Shown: positions 9,040-18,400 of the stretch, one piece after another
Layout: the number at the start of each line of letters is the position of its first letter
How positions within the stretch are numbered: the first letter of the stretch is position 1
Assembly: GCA_015654795.1 (NCBI GenBank)
Contig: JAATGF010000109.1
Coordinates: 1-43,495, forward strand
From: Bacteroidales bacterium
GTDB lineage: Bacteria > Bacteroidota > Bacteroidia > Bacteroidales > Prolixibacteraceae
Direction of reading: 5' to 3'
DNA: 43,495 nucleotides
The notes under the pieces: model-generated
What the model saw: the letters and a program-made list of their open reading frames with translations, nothing else
Databases searched by the model: none
What the model was told of the DNA's origin: nothing
Made by a program: the position numbers and the translations under genes

Positions 9040-9738
9040 ATGAAAACTAAACTGATATTATTAATTATTTTATTCTGCAATGTTGGGGTTATTGAGGCTC
9101 AGTTACCCCAATTAAATTCAAAAGAATTAAAGGAAGGATGGACACTGCTTTTTAATGGAAAAACGCTGGATGGCTGGAAAAAGTCGAATGGAGAGCCTGT
9201 CCCTGATAAAGGATGGAAAATTGAAAATGGTGTACTTTCGGTCGATCCATCATCTGGTAGAGGCGGAGATATTGTTACAAAAGAAAAATTTTCAAACTTC
9301 GAATTTTCTGTGGAATTTAAACTAACAGAAGGTACAAATAGTGGGATAAAATATTTTTTATTCGATAACACATCGCTTGGTTGTGAATTTCAGATTTTGG
9401 ATGATGCGAATCATCCCGATGCCAAGATGGGGAAGAATGGAAACAGGCTGCAAGGTGGGCTCTACGATTTAATTTCTCCATCAAAGAATAAAAAAGACAT
9501 GCCAAGAGGTCAATGGAATAACGGAAGGATTATATCGAAAGGGAACCATGTTGAACACTGGTTAAACGGAAAGAAAGTTGTGGAATATGAAAGAGGAGGC
9601 GAGTTATTTAAGCAGCTTGTCGCTGAAAGTAAATACAAGAAAGAAACCGGATTTGGAACGATTGACCAATCTCCGATTTTGCTTCAGGACCATGGTGACA
9701 TCGTCTATTTTAGGAACATAAAAATAAGAAAACTATAA
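9040..9738 (+). CDS. DUF1080 (3-keto-disaccharide hydrolase-like) protein, exported
   Basis: A 232-residue protein with an N-terminal signal peptide (1-20, ending IEA-Q) followed by one concanavalin-like DUF1080 domain covering nearly all the rest. Hallmarks are KEGWTLLFNGKTLDGWKK, GGDIVTKEKFSNFEFSVEFK, NSGIKYF, HWLNGKKVVEY and the C-terminal YFRNIKIRKL. Members of this family have been linked to hydrolysis of 3-keto-glycosides made by Gfo/Idh/MocA dehydrogenases. The next gene, 15 bp downstream, is such an oxidoreductase, which supports that job here. No lipobox is visible, so a soluble periplasmic location is likely. A second copy lies at 11229. Family membership is clear; the reaction is inferred from relatives and context. 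Confidence 0.88.
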   Translation: MKTKLILLIILFCNVGVIEAQLPQLNSKELKEGWTLLFNGKTLDGWKKSNGEPVPDKGWKIENGVLSVDPSSGRGGDIVTKEKFSNFEFSVEFKLTEGTNSGIKYFLFDNTSLGCEFQILDDANHPDAKMGKNGNRLQGGLYDLISPSKNKKDMPRGQWNNGRIISKGNHVEHWLNGKKVVEYERGGELFKQLVAESKYKKETGFGTIDQSPILLQDHGDIVYFRNIKIRKL

Positions 9739-9753
9739 TTTTAAAAATAGCAA

Positions 9754-11091
9754 ATGAAAAACTCACGACGGAATTTTTTAAAAAATGTGGCTGCAACATC
9801 TTCTTTGATCACTATGGGAGGTGCCGGCTTAGGATTTTCAGCTAAAAGTTATTCACGTATTATTGGTGCCAATGATCGTATTATAATCGGTGTAATGGGC
9901 ACAAATGGACGTGGAGCCGGAATGGCAAAAAACTTTGCATTACAAAAGAACACCGAAGTAATTTATATATGTGATGTAGATGACAACGCACTGATTAAGG
10001 GTATCAACGCAGTTAAAAGTGTTACAGGAGTAACTCCAAAATCCGAAAAAGATATTAGGAAGGTTTTAAACGATAAAGATATAGACGCTATGTATCTGGC
10101 TCCGCCCGATCATTGGCATGCTCCGGCGGCCATAATGAGTTGTGTAGCCGGAAAACATGTATATGTTGAAAAACCTTTATGTCACAACCCGCGTGAAGGA
10201 GAAATGGCTGTTGCAGCTGCCCGAAAATATAAAAGAGTAGTTCAAATGGGTAGTCAGCGAAGATCCTGGGATATCTTAACACAAGGTATCAATGAATTAA
10301 AAGGTGGTGTAATTGGAAATGTGTACATGGCCAAAACGTGGTACACGAACAATCGTAAATCGATAGGTATTGGGAAAGTGGTAACCGTTCCTTCGGGTCT
10401 CGATTATGATCTTTGGCAGGGACCAGCTCCGCGTCTTCCGTATAAAGATAACCTGATTCATTACAATTGGCATTGGTTCTGGCATTGGGGAACAGGCGAA
10501 GCCTTAAACAACGGAACGCATGAAATAGATGTTGCCCGTTGGGGACTGGGCATTGATTACCCATCTAAGGTAAATTCAGTTGGTGGCCGTTACCAGTTTA
10601 AAGATGATTGGGAAACTCCGGACACTCAAATTATAACATTTGAATGTGAAAAGGGTGCTTCAATAGTTTGGGAAGGACGAAGTTGTAATGGCGCTTTTGT
10701 CGAAGGTCTTGACCGGGGTGTAATCTTTTATGGAGATAATGGCAGCTTGCATACAGGCGGAAATAATTATGCCATTTACGATTTGAAAGGGAAACTGGTC
10801 AAAGAAATTAAGTCAAATATAGTTGTTGACGGGAGAGATACTTCCAGTCCAAATGCCAGTCTGGATGGCGTTCATATCAGTAATTTCTTAAAATGTATTC
10901 GCGAAGGCGGAACGCCAAATGCCGATGTTGAGGTTGGTCGCAAAAGTACGCTTTGGGTCCAATTGGGAAACATTGCACAACGCGTAGGATACACCTTAAA
11001 TATTGATCAGGAGAATGGTCATATTAAAGATAATAATGCAATGAAACTTTGGGGACGCGAATACGAACCAGGTTGGGAAATAACTTTTTGA
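9754..11091 (+). CDS. Gfo/Idh/MocA-family oxidoreductase with Tat signal
   Basis: A 445-residue NAD(P)-type sugar oxidoreductase. The N-terminus carries a twin-arginine motif, SRRNFLK, at residues 4-10, followed by a hydrophobic stretch, so export in folded, cofactor-loaded form is expected. The Rossmann nucleotide-binding loop is VMGTNGRGAG (47-56). The conserved EKP motif is at 139-141 with catalytic-type K140. A C-terminal alpha/beta substrate domain follows, containing GTHEIDVARWGLG. It sits between two DUF1080 genes. The likely role is oxidation of the C3 hydroxyl of a glycoside, or reduction of the released 3-keto sugar. It could instead be a GH109-like or cofactor-recycling glycosidase, since those share this fold. 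Substrate is unknown. Confidence 0.9.
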   Translation: MKNSRRNFLKNVAATSSLITMGGAGLGFSAKSYSRIIGANDRIIIGVMGTNGRGAGMAKNFALQKNTEVIYICDVDDNALIKGINAVKSVTGVTPKSEKDIRKVLNDKDIDAMYLAPPDHWHAPAAIMSCVAGKHVYVEKPLCHNPREGEMAVAAARKYKRVVQMGSQRRSWDILTQGINELKGGVIGNVYMAKTWYTNNRKSIGIGKVVTVPSGLDYDLWQGPAPRLPYKDNLIHYNWHWFWHWGTGEALNNGTHEIDVARWGLGIDYPSKVNSVGGRYQFKDDWETPDTQIITFECEKGASIVWEGRSCNGAFVEGLDRGVIFYGDNGSLHTGGNNYAIYDLKGKLVKEIKSNIVVDGRDTSSPNASLDGVHISNFLKCIREGGTPNADVEVGRKSTLWVQLGNIAQRVGYTLNIDQENGHIKDNNAMKLWGREYEPGWEITF

Positions 11092-11136
11092 GTCTATCGA
11101 ACTTGGATTTCATACACTCATACGTTCTTTATAATT

Positions 11137-11169
11137 CAAAGATAGACCAAATGATCTATCTTTGTTTTT
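11137..11169 (+). terminator. Intrinsic terminator after the Gfo/Idh/MocA gene
   Basis: A 10-bp perfect stem (11137-11146 with 11155-11164) closes an 8-nt loop and is followed at once by TTTTT (11165-11169). It separates the oxidoreductase from the second DUF1080 gene, so that gene may be expressed separately or by read-through. Confidence 0.65.
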
Positions 11170-11228
11170 AATTGATCGTAAAATATCAATCTTTATATGC
11201 TATGGTTTAAAACTTTACATCATGAATT

Positions 11229-11975
11229 ATGTATAAAATATATCAGGTTATATTGTTGACATTCAGTTTCGCTTTACTCATTTCTTGCGGTTCTGTTGAT
11301 AAGTCTTCAACAAATGCTTTATCAAAAGAGGAGACAAAACAAGGGTGGACTCTTTTGTGGGATGGTAAATCCTTTGAAGGTTGGAGAGGTATAAATAAAG
11401 ACTATTTTCCTGAACAGGGATGGATCATTGAAAATGGAGAGTTAATTTGTTTGGGAGAAGAAATGCCCGATTCACTAAGAGGAGGCGATATCATTACAGT
11501 AAAGCAATATGGAAGTTTTGAATTGAAATTGGAATTTAAAATGTCGGAAAAATGCAATAGCGGGATTAAATATTTTGTAAGCGAGACCCTGAACTCAAGC
11601 CCTAAACATGGTTTGGGTCTTGAGTTTGCAATCCTCGACAACAATAATTGGCCTTATGACAAGCCTGATTATAACCGGACTTGTGGTTCACTGTATGATA
11701 TGGTTCGTGCTCCTAAAAACGCATTTATAAAACCATATGGACAATGGAACGAGGCCAGAATTTTGGTAGAAGGTAATCATATATCCCATTGGTTGAACGG
11801 AATTAAAACAGTTGATATAGAAAAAAACAGTCCGGAATATAACACGCTTTTGGCTAAAAGTAAATATGCTCCAATTGCCGGATGGGGTGATTTCGCCAAG
11901 GGAAATATTCTGCTTCAGGATGAAGGCTCGAGAATTTCTTTTAGAAATATTAAAATAAATGAATTGAAGAACTAA
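11229..11975 (+). CDS. Second DUF1080 (3-keto-disaccharide hydrolase-like) protein, lipoprotein
   Basis: A 248-residue protein with a lipoprotein signal (lipobox LISC, cysteine at residue 20) and a single DUF1080 domain. It shares the hallmarks of the first copy: KQGWTLLWDGKSFEGWRG, RGGDIITVKQYGSFELKLEFK, NSGIKYFV, HWLNGIKTVDI and a final SFRNIKINEL. It differs in being lipid-anchored and in having a longer insertion around residues 115-125. It lies beyond the terminator at 11137-11169, so it may form its own unit. The two copies probably split the work by location or by linkage. The predicted reaction is cleavage of 3-keto-glycosides; this is inferred from family and context. Confidence 0.87.
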   Translation: MYKIYQVILLTFSFALLISCGSVDKSSTNALSKEETKQGWTLLWDGKSFEGWRGINKDYFPEQGWIIENGELICLGEEMPDSLRGGDIITVKQYGSFELKLEFKMSEKCNSGIKYFVSETLNSSPKHGLGLEFAILDNNNWPYDKPDYNRTCGSLYDMVRAPKNAFIKPYGQWNEARILVEGNHISHWLNGIKTVDIEKNSPEYNTLLAKSKYAPIAGWGDFAKGNILLQDEGSRISFRNIKINELKN

Positions 11976-12640
11976 AAATAATATGAAGACTGTAAACAGA
12001 ATTCTGTAAAGAACAAAAACCTTTATGTTTGAACTTAGGTGATAACGATTTGTATGGGTAATTGGATTCCATAATGATTGCTAATGGCGCTATTAGTGAC
12101 TGGCGACTGGCAGATTCGCTTACTAAAAAATAAGAAATTATCTTAATTTTAAAATGATTAGGTTCATATAGTTAGTATTATCATGCCTGCTGCAAGTTGC
12201 CAAAAGCCAGCTGCTTATTGTATAAGCCATTTGAAACAAGCATGGTACGAATAAGACAAAAGGAGATGAATCGAAGATCTGCGTAGCCAATAATCCGTCA
12301 GCTGACCGATGCGAGTTCCACACCGTTGATTATTTCAAAAAGTAATGCTATCAATACGAATTAGATATTAATAACTTACAAAAATTTAAACGAGTGAAAG
12401 CTGTTTGCAAAATTTACCTACACGATCCGTCACAGATCTCTAATTATCCATTACTGAAAAAGCGACCTCCGTTCCGTTTTTAAATTCGTCAGAAGCTAAG
12501 CCTGTAGTGCAAATTCCATCTGGAAAATTGTACGAATGGGAACTGTTGCAGGCAGAGAATATCAATTATAAGTTAAAAAATAGCTGCATTTCACTCAAGC
12601 AAATCGAAAACCTTGTCTTCAAAAGAGATGAGGTTTTTTG
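11976..12640. other. Gene-poor stretch after PUL1
   Basis: No intact gene is supported. Open stretches are short and show no family motifs. From about 12508 to 12640 the plus strand can be read as a roughly 43-residue fragment (beginning VQIPSGKLYEWELLQAENIN), cut off by a stop. I do not recognise it, but it looks protein-like and may be the decayed flank of the IS110 remnant that follows. Confidence 0.45.
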
Positions 12641-12853
12641 TTGACTTTAACATATGAACACAAGACTATGAGTCAGAATCCTGACCCCTATTTGTCAGCG
12701 AATTATCTTAAGCGAAACTTTCCGGGGGGTAATTACCATGCGGTATATGAAGCTGGATTTAGCGGTTTTAAATCGTATCGTCAATTGAATCAGCTGGGTG
12801 TTAATTGCATTGTTGTCGACCCGGCAGATGTTCCAACCAGTCAAAAGGAGAAG
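12641..12853 (+). pseudogene. IS110-family transposase remnant
   Basis: About 70 codons match the DEDD-transposase region of IS110 elements as I know them: YLKRNFPGGNYHAVYEAGFSGF followed by a segment ending VDPADVPTSQKEK. There is no intact start, the catalytic N-terminus is missing, and the C-terminal transposase_20 part is absent. Homology stops at about 12853, where the plus strand runs into the antisense of a helicase fragment. It is a non-functional leftover of an insertion. Confidence 0.75.
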
Positions 12854-13328
12854 GGACCAAAAAATTCAGGATCAAGGATTCCCATAATCGAAAATATATC
12901 AATCAGCCGGTTTTCTATGGACGTTCCGGTGATGACCAGTTTGTGTTTGGCTTCGATTCTTTTTAACGATGAAGCCGTTTTGGTCTCATAATTTTTAGCC
13001 CGCTGTGCTTCATCGAGCACCAGAAAGTCTATCCCTGCCTTATTCATGGCCACCTGATCGTGCAAAACAGTTTCGTAATTCACGAGATGAAGAAGAAATA
13101 ACTCTCATCCTTATACTGTCTCGCCCGTTCTTCGGGCGTGCCGGTAACAACCAATGCTCTTTCACTGCTAAATTTTTCTATTTCGCTCTGCCATTGATAC
13201 TTTACTGAAACAGGGCAAACCACTAATCTTTGAGAATTTTTCCGAAAAAAACTAAAAGCAGTGACAAATAAAAATAGTTCACAAAGATTGATTTCTTTTG
13301 CAAGGAAATGTACATGACGCTCAGCCAA
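12844..13328 (-). pseudogene. SNF2-family helicase remnant, frameshifted and truncated
   Basis: Two minus-strand reading frames join to give the middle of an SNF2 helicase ATPase domain. The upstream piece (13328-13080) has RLVVCPVSVKYQWQSEIEKF, the motif Ia region. The downstream piece (13083-12841) has LVLDEAQRAKN, motif II (DEAQ), and HKLVITGTSIENRL, motif III. A frameshift near 13078 separates FFFIS from NYETVLHDQ, which are contiguous in intact relatives. Motif I (Walker A) upstream and motifs IV-VI downstream are missing. It is truncated at both ends and abuts the IS110 remnant at about 12850, so it is non-functional. Confidence 0.8.
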
Positions 13329-13384
13329 ACTTCAGACAATTTTTTTGTCTTTTCATAACTAATTAGTCTATTTTAAACTTGTCT

Positions 13385-13981
13385 ATGTCGATGCAAAAAT
13401 TTAAAAACGATCCGGAAGCACTGCTGCAATTGGCGGAAGGCAATCTTGATGCTTATCGTTTTTTGTTTGACCATCATTTTACGGACCTCTGTAACTTTCT
13501 GTTAATCTATTTGCACAGTAAAGAGCTTGCTGAAGATATTGCCCTTGAAATTTTCACCTTCATCTGGGAAAAACGTCAAACGCTGGTAATCAAAACAAAT
13601 TTTAAATCGTTTCTTTTTTCAGCAGCCAAAAACAAGGCCATCACGCTTTACCGAAAGGAACATCAAAAAATATTCGCTTCAATCGATATCTGCGAATCAT
13701 TCATGCCGATTGATTCCTCTGCTCAATTTACAATTGAAAACAACGAACTTCGCGATCTGATTAATGAAGCAATCTCCAAACTTCCGCAGAAAAGCCGACA
13801 GGTTTATCTGATGGCATGGGAAGAAAATATGTCTTATAAAGAAATTGCTGCTCAGCTTGGGCTAAGCACTAAAACGATCGAGAATCATATAGGGATTGCG
13901 CTGCATAAACTTCGCGAATCGCTTAAACCATACTATAAGCAAATATTTATGTGGTGGATGATATTACGATTTCTGGAATAA
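13385..13981 (+). CDS. ECF RNA polymerase sigma factor of PUL2
   Basis: A sigma factor of about 198 residues. Region 2 includes YRFLFDHHFTDLCNFLLIYL and AEDIALEIFTFIWEKRQ. Region 4 includes LPQKSRQVYLMAWEENMSYK and the helix-turn-helix EIAAQLGLSTKTIENHIGIA. Possible starts are TTG 13379, ATG 13385 and ATG 13391; ATG 13385 is chosen as the first ATG. It is more divergent than the PUL1 and PUL3 sigma factors are from each other, for example AEDIALEIF in place of AEELVQ-VF. It should activate the PUL2 susC operon under control of the FecR protein 247 bp downstream. No exact TAnnTTTG box was found just upstream. Confidence 0.92.
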   Translation: MSMQKFKNDPEALLQLAEGNLDAYRFLFDHHFTDLCNFLLIYLHSKELAEDIALEIFTFIWEKRQTLVIKTNFKSFLFSAAKNKAITLYRKEHQKIFASIDICESFMPIDSSAQFTIENNELRDLINEAISKLPQKSRQVYLMAWEENMSYKEIAAQLGLSTKTIENHIGIALHKLRESLKPYYKQIFMWWMILRFLE

Positions 13982-14228
13982 AGTGTACTCCAATCATTTA
14001 TTGGTTGAAAATTCGAATACAAATTATTTATAATAAGCATATTGCAGGAAATCTTTCCAATTAGTAAGCTGTGAGTTGCTAATTGCCGGGGGCGGATATT
14101 CACCATTAAAAAATTGGAACAAGATTCATTCCTCATACTACATCGGGAAACATTTATTTTCAAAATAAATTCAATTCCGATTGGGGGTTTTTTCTTTTTC
14201 TTTAGACATATAAACGAAACACCTTTTT

Positions 14229-15260
14229 ATGGAACCGCTAAACACCCCTTGGGAAGCAATTGCTGCCCGGCTAAAAAACGAAGCTACCGACGAACAACTT
14301 CTTCAGATTGAGGAATGGCTTGGATTATCGCCTGAGAATCAGGCGGTACTTTCTGAAATTGTGAGCACATGGTCGTTAACCAAACATAAAACCCAATTTT
14401 ACGAGCCAGACAAGTCTATTAACTGGAAGAAATTAATGAGGCGGATTGGCAAAACTCAGGGCCGGTCCATAGAATTAAACACCTGGACCCGATGGATTGC
14501 CGCAGCATCAATTATAGTTGTGGTTTTTCTGGCAGGCCTTGGTTTGGGCGATGGATTCTTTAAACATTCCTCAAATATTTCCGTTGCTAACGTAACAGCT
14601 ATTTCTTTTGTTAAGGTAACAGCCCCCGAAGGGTCTAAAACCCAAATTATTTTGCCCGACAGCACCCATGTCTGGTTGAATTCGGGAGCTGAATTGCAAT
14701 ATCCAAGTGATTTTACAACTAAAAATCGTGAGGTAGCCATGAAAGGCGAATGTTTTTTCGAAGTTACCAAAGATGCGGAACATCCCTTTATTGTGGATGG
14801 AACCAAACTCCGCATTAAAGTATATGGAACACAGTTTAATGTAAACGAAGATCGCTTTACCAATGGCACTGACGTTACATTGATTTCGGGGAAAGTAGAA
14901 ATTTACAACCAGGATAATCAACTCTTGTCAAAACTAAATCCCGGCGAGCAGTTAGTTTACGACAAAGGATTAAGTCGCGTTCAGAAAACACAAAACCCCG
15001 AAGCATTGACTTCATGGATTAATAATATGCTGATTTTTAACAATCAGCCATTTGAAGAAGTAATCCATTACCTCGAAAAATGGTATGAGGTGAAGATTAC
15101 GCTCGATAAAACGCTTTATTACAATTACAATTACACATTTAAGGTCAAAACTGAAAGTCTGCGTGAAGTACTTGAACTAATATCATTTATCACTCCTATC
15201 GAGTACCATATTGAAGGAGAAAAAGTAACCATTAAATACCGGAAACATATGAAGAAATAA
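14229..15260 (+). CDS. FecR-family anti-sigma factor of PUL2
   Basis: A 343-residue inner-membrane anti-sigma protein. The cytoplasmic sigma-binding part is at 1-86 and one transmembrane helix spans about 88-108 (AAASIIVVVFLAGLGLG). The periplasmic FecR domain covers about 125-225 (PDSTHVWLNSGAELQYPSDF, VYGTQFNV), and a DUF4974-type C-terminal domain follows at about 265-340. It lies between sigma and susC and receives the STN signal from the SusC protein. The 145-bp spacer to susC holds the longest of the three predicted antisense RNAs. Confidence 0.93.
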   Translation: MEPLNTPWEAIAARLKNEATDEQLLQIEEWLGLSPENQAVLSEIVSTWSLTKHKTQFYEPDKSINWKKLMRRIGKTQGRSIELNTWTRWIAAASIIVVVFLAGLGLGDGFFKHSSNISVANVTAISFVKVTAPEGSKTQIILPDSTHVWLNSGAELQYPSDFTTKNREVAMKGECFFEVTKDAEHPFIVDGTKLRIKVYGTQFNVNEDRFTNGTDVTLISGKVEIYNQDNQLLSKLNPGEQLVYDKGLSRVQKTQNPEALTSWINNMLIFNNQPFEEVIHYLEKWYEVKITLDKTLYYNYNYTFKVKTESLREVLELISFITPIEYHIEGEKVTIKYRKHMKK

Positions 15261-15274
15261 AAGAAAAAAAGCAC

Positions 15275-15393
15275 AAAAAAAAACAGGAAGTGTTCGAGAC
15301 TCCCTGTTTATTAAAGTAGTTTAACATTAAACCGAATTTTCTGTGCAAAATGCTTCCTGATAAAAGTGATGCACAAAAGATTCAAAAACTAAA
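15275..15393 (-). ncRNA. Predicted DonS-like cis-antisense RNA in the PUL2 FecR-SusC spacer
   Basis: The minus strand has a TACTTTTG box at 15406-15399, a predicted start near 15393 and a strong terminator. Arms 15281-15291 and 15299-15309 form 11 pairs around a 7-nt loop, running straight into a U-tract from the nine plus-strand A residues at 15275-15283. The one plus-strand A.C mismatch becomes G.U on the minus strand. Predicted length is about 119 nt, longer than the two others. An extra inverted repeat (TGTGCA at 15342-15347 with TGCACA at 15370-15375) could add a second stem. The expected role is repression of SusC through its leader. This is the clearest terminator of the three. Confidence 0.62.
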
Positions 15394-15398
15394 TCATT

Positions 15399-15406
15399 CA
15401 AAAGTA
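15399..15406 (-). promoter_or_regulatory. Antisense -7 promoter box overlapping the PUL2 susC start codon
   Basis: Plus-strand CAAAAGTA reads TACTTTTG on the minus strand, an exact TAnnTTTG match, overlapping the A of the susC ATG exactly as in PUL1 and PUL3. No good -33 TTTG is seen inside susC. Confidence 0.5.
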
Positions 15407-18400
15407 TGAAAAATTTAATTCGTTTGTACCGGCTAAAGCCAACCATTCAAAAAATTCTATTAACTATGCGACTAACACTCTTATTCCTGGTTATTAGTGT
15501 TTTCAGTGCATTTTCGAATACCTATGCACAAAAAACGAAACTGGACATCAATGTTCAAAACAGTACGGTAAAAGATGTCTTGACCGAAATTGAATCTCAG
15601 AGCGAATTTTTCTTCATGTACAACAACAAACAGGTAGATGTGGAACGCAAAGTCGATCTTGATGCAAAATCCACAACAGTTGATGTTGTATTGCAAAAAT
15701 TATTTGCCGGAACCGATGTGAATTTCAAAGTTGTAAACCGTCAGATTTTGCTCTTCCCAAATGACATCATCAATTTGGCTGAACAGCAAGGCAAAAAGGT
15801 TACAGGTAAAGTTACCGATCTATCTGGTGCACCAATTCCAGGAGCAGCTATTATCGTAAAAGGCACCACAATTGGCATCACGTCTGATAATGATGGTAAT
15901 TTCTCATTATCATTACCTACGGATGCCAAAATACTTGTCTTTTCTTTTGTAGGAATGAAAACTACGGAAATTTCCGTTGGAAACCAAACAAAGATTGATG
16001 TAACTTTAGCTGACGAAACAATAGGGATTGAAGAAGTTGTTGCTATTGGATACGGAGTACAGAAAAAAAGCGATTTAACCGGAGCGATATCATCAATAAA
16101 TGATCGTAGTATAAAGAATGAGCCCATCCAACGAATGGAACAAATGTTACAGGGTAGAATAAGTGGGGTTTCTGTCACATCAACCTCCGGTGCTCCGGAC
16201 GGAAGTGTTATGATTCGAGTTCGTGGAGCTAATTCAATTAATGCAGGTAATGATCCATTATATGTTGTTGATGGAGTTGCCAATAGTGACCTGTTTAAGT
16301 CACTTGACGTTAATGATATCCAGTCGATGGAAGTCCTGAAAGATGCGTCTTCAACGGCAATTTATGGTTCAAGGGGTGCGAATGGCGTTATTATCGTAAC
16401 AACAAAAAAAGGAATTCAAGATAAATCAAAAATACAATTTGAAACGCAACAAAGCTGGGGAACCGTAGCAAAAAAATACGACATGTTAAATGCCGTTGAA
16501 TTTGCAAAGTTTTACAATGACTATCGTAAAGTTAAAGGATCAACATCTGATTTTTATTCTGCAGATCAAATTAATGACTGGACTAAAAATGGTGGTTATG
16601 ATTGGCAGGATTTAATGTTTCAAACTGCCTACTCAAAAAACTATAAGCTTTCTACTTCTGGAGGTTCTTCAAAAGTACGTTACTATTTGTCAGGTAATGT
16701 TCGCGATGCAGAGGGAATTCTAATAGAATCGAAATATAAGAAATATGGCGTCAGGGCAAATATAGACGTTAATAGTTTTGACTGGCTCACTGTCAATTTT
16801 GCGATGAATGCTTCTCATGATGAATCAAGCGGGAATTCAAGCGGAATAACAGGTGTTGGCGGAGTTATCTGGGACGCACTTACTTATAGTCCAACCGTTG
16901 GTTTAAAAGATGCAGATGGTAATTGGATAACAGATAATGTAAGTTCTTATCAGAAAAATCCTTATGGAAGAAGAATGCAAAATAAAGATGATATTCTTTC
17001 AAATTCTTTTGGCGGAAATACCCGGTTTAGTTTTATTCTACCCGTTAAAGGTTTAACTTTTGATGTTTTAGGAAGTGCAAATTATTTGAATAGATCAAAT
17101 TATGGTTTGACCTCTGCGTTATATAATCTGAATGTTCAAAATGCAGCATCAAATGGTAAAAATGAATACATTAGCTGGCAAAATACGAATCAGTTAACCT
17201 ACACTAATAAATGGGGTAGTCATAGCTTTACAGCCACCGCAGTAGCCGAGTATACAAAAGAAACATCAAATTATCAATCAATTGCAGTAGATAATTTGCT
17301 GACAGAATCAGTTAGCTATTGGAATCTGAACTTGGGCTCAATGAATAATTTTGGGAATGGTTATAGTAAATCGACTTTATCTTCCTATTTAGGCCGTGTT
17401 ATGTATCAGTTAAAAGATAAATATTTATTTACAGCAACTGTAAGGCGTGATGGTTCATCAAAATTTCAAGGAACTAATAAATGGGGGTATTTCCCATCAG
17501 TAGCATTGGGATGGAGAGTAAGTGAAGAAAATTTCTTAAAAGGAAATAAAACCATAAACAATGCCAAATTGAGAACAAGTTGGGGTGTTACCGGAAATCA
17601 GGGTATTGGTGCGTATTCAACATTGGGTATGTTATCAAGTTCAAGTTATTCTTGGGGAACAGCGACTCCGTATCCGGGTTATTGGACTCAAAATCAACCT
17701 ACCCCTAATTTAACATGGGAAAAAACTTACCAATGGGATGCAGGGTTAGATCTTGGTTTTTTTAACAATCGTTTGGTTGCGTCAATTGATTTTTATTTGA
17801 AAAATACAAAAGACTTGTTATTGCAAAAAGCCATTCCTTATTACGATGGAGGAGGTTCAGTTTATGCGAATTTAGGAAGTGTAAGAAATAAAGGATTTGA
17901 AATTAGTTTAAATATTATTCCTATAAGTACAAAAAATTTGAACTGGGAATCTTCAATAAACGTTGCATATTCTCAAAATGAAGTCGTTGAAATGGGAGGA
18001 AACGAAAGACTATTTCCCGGTGATTTTGACAATCTGATTACTTTTAATCCCTCTGTATTGCAAGTTGGTCAACCCATGGGTTCATTATGGGGTTATCAAT
18101 GGTTAGGTCTTTGGAAAACCACCGAAGAAGCAGAAGCCGCAAAATACGGGCAAAAACCCGGAGACAACAAAATATTGGATAAAAATCAAGATTATATCAT
18201 TGATAGTAATGATCAGGGAATTATTGGAAAAGCTTTTCCCGATATTACATTTGGTTGGAATAATACCATTTCATGGAAAAAATTCGAATTTAACGTGTTT
18301 TTTCAAGGGGCAGTTGGTGCCGATAGATTAAACCTCACTCGCTATGGAATATCCGAATCTATTAGCGATGCAAGGTTTATAACATCGAAAGAAGGATTTT

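Noticed and set aside
12138-12323. Short minus-strand open frame in the gap after PUL1
   Set aside because: Low-complexity translation with no recognisable motif; no promoter or conserved neighbour supports it.
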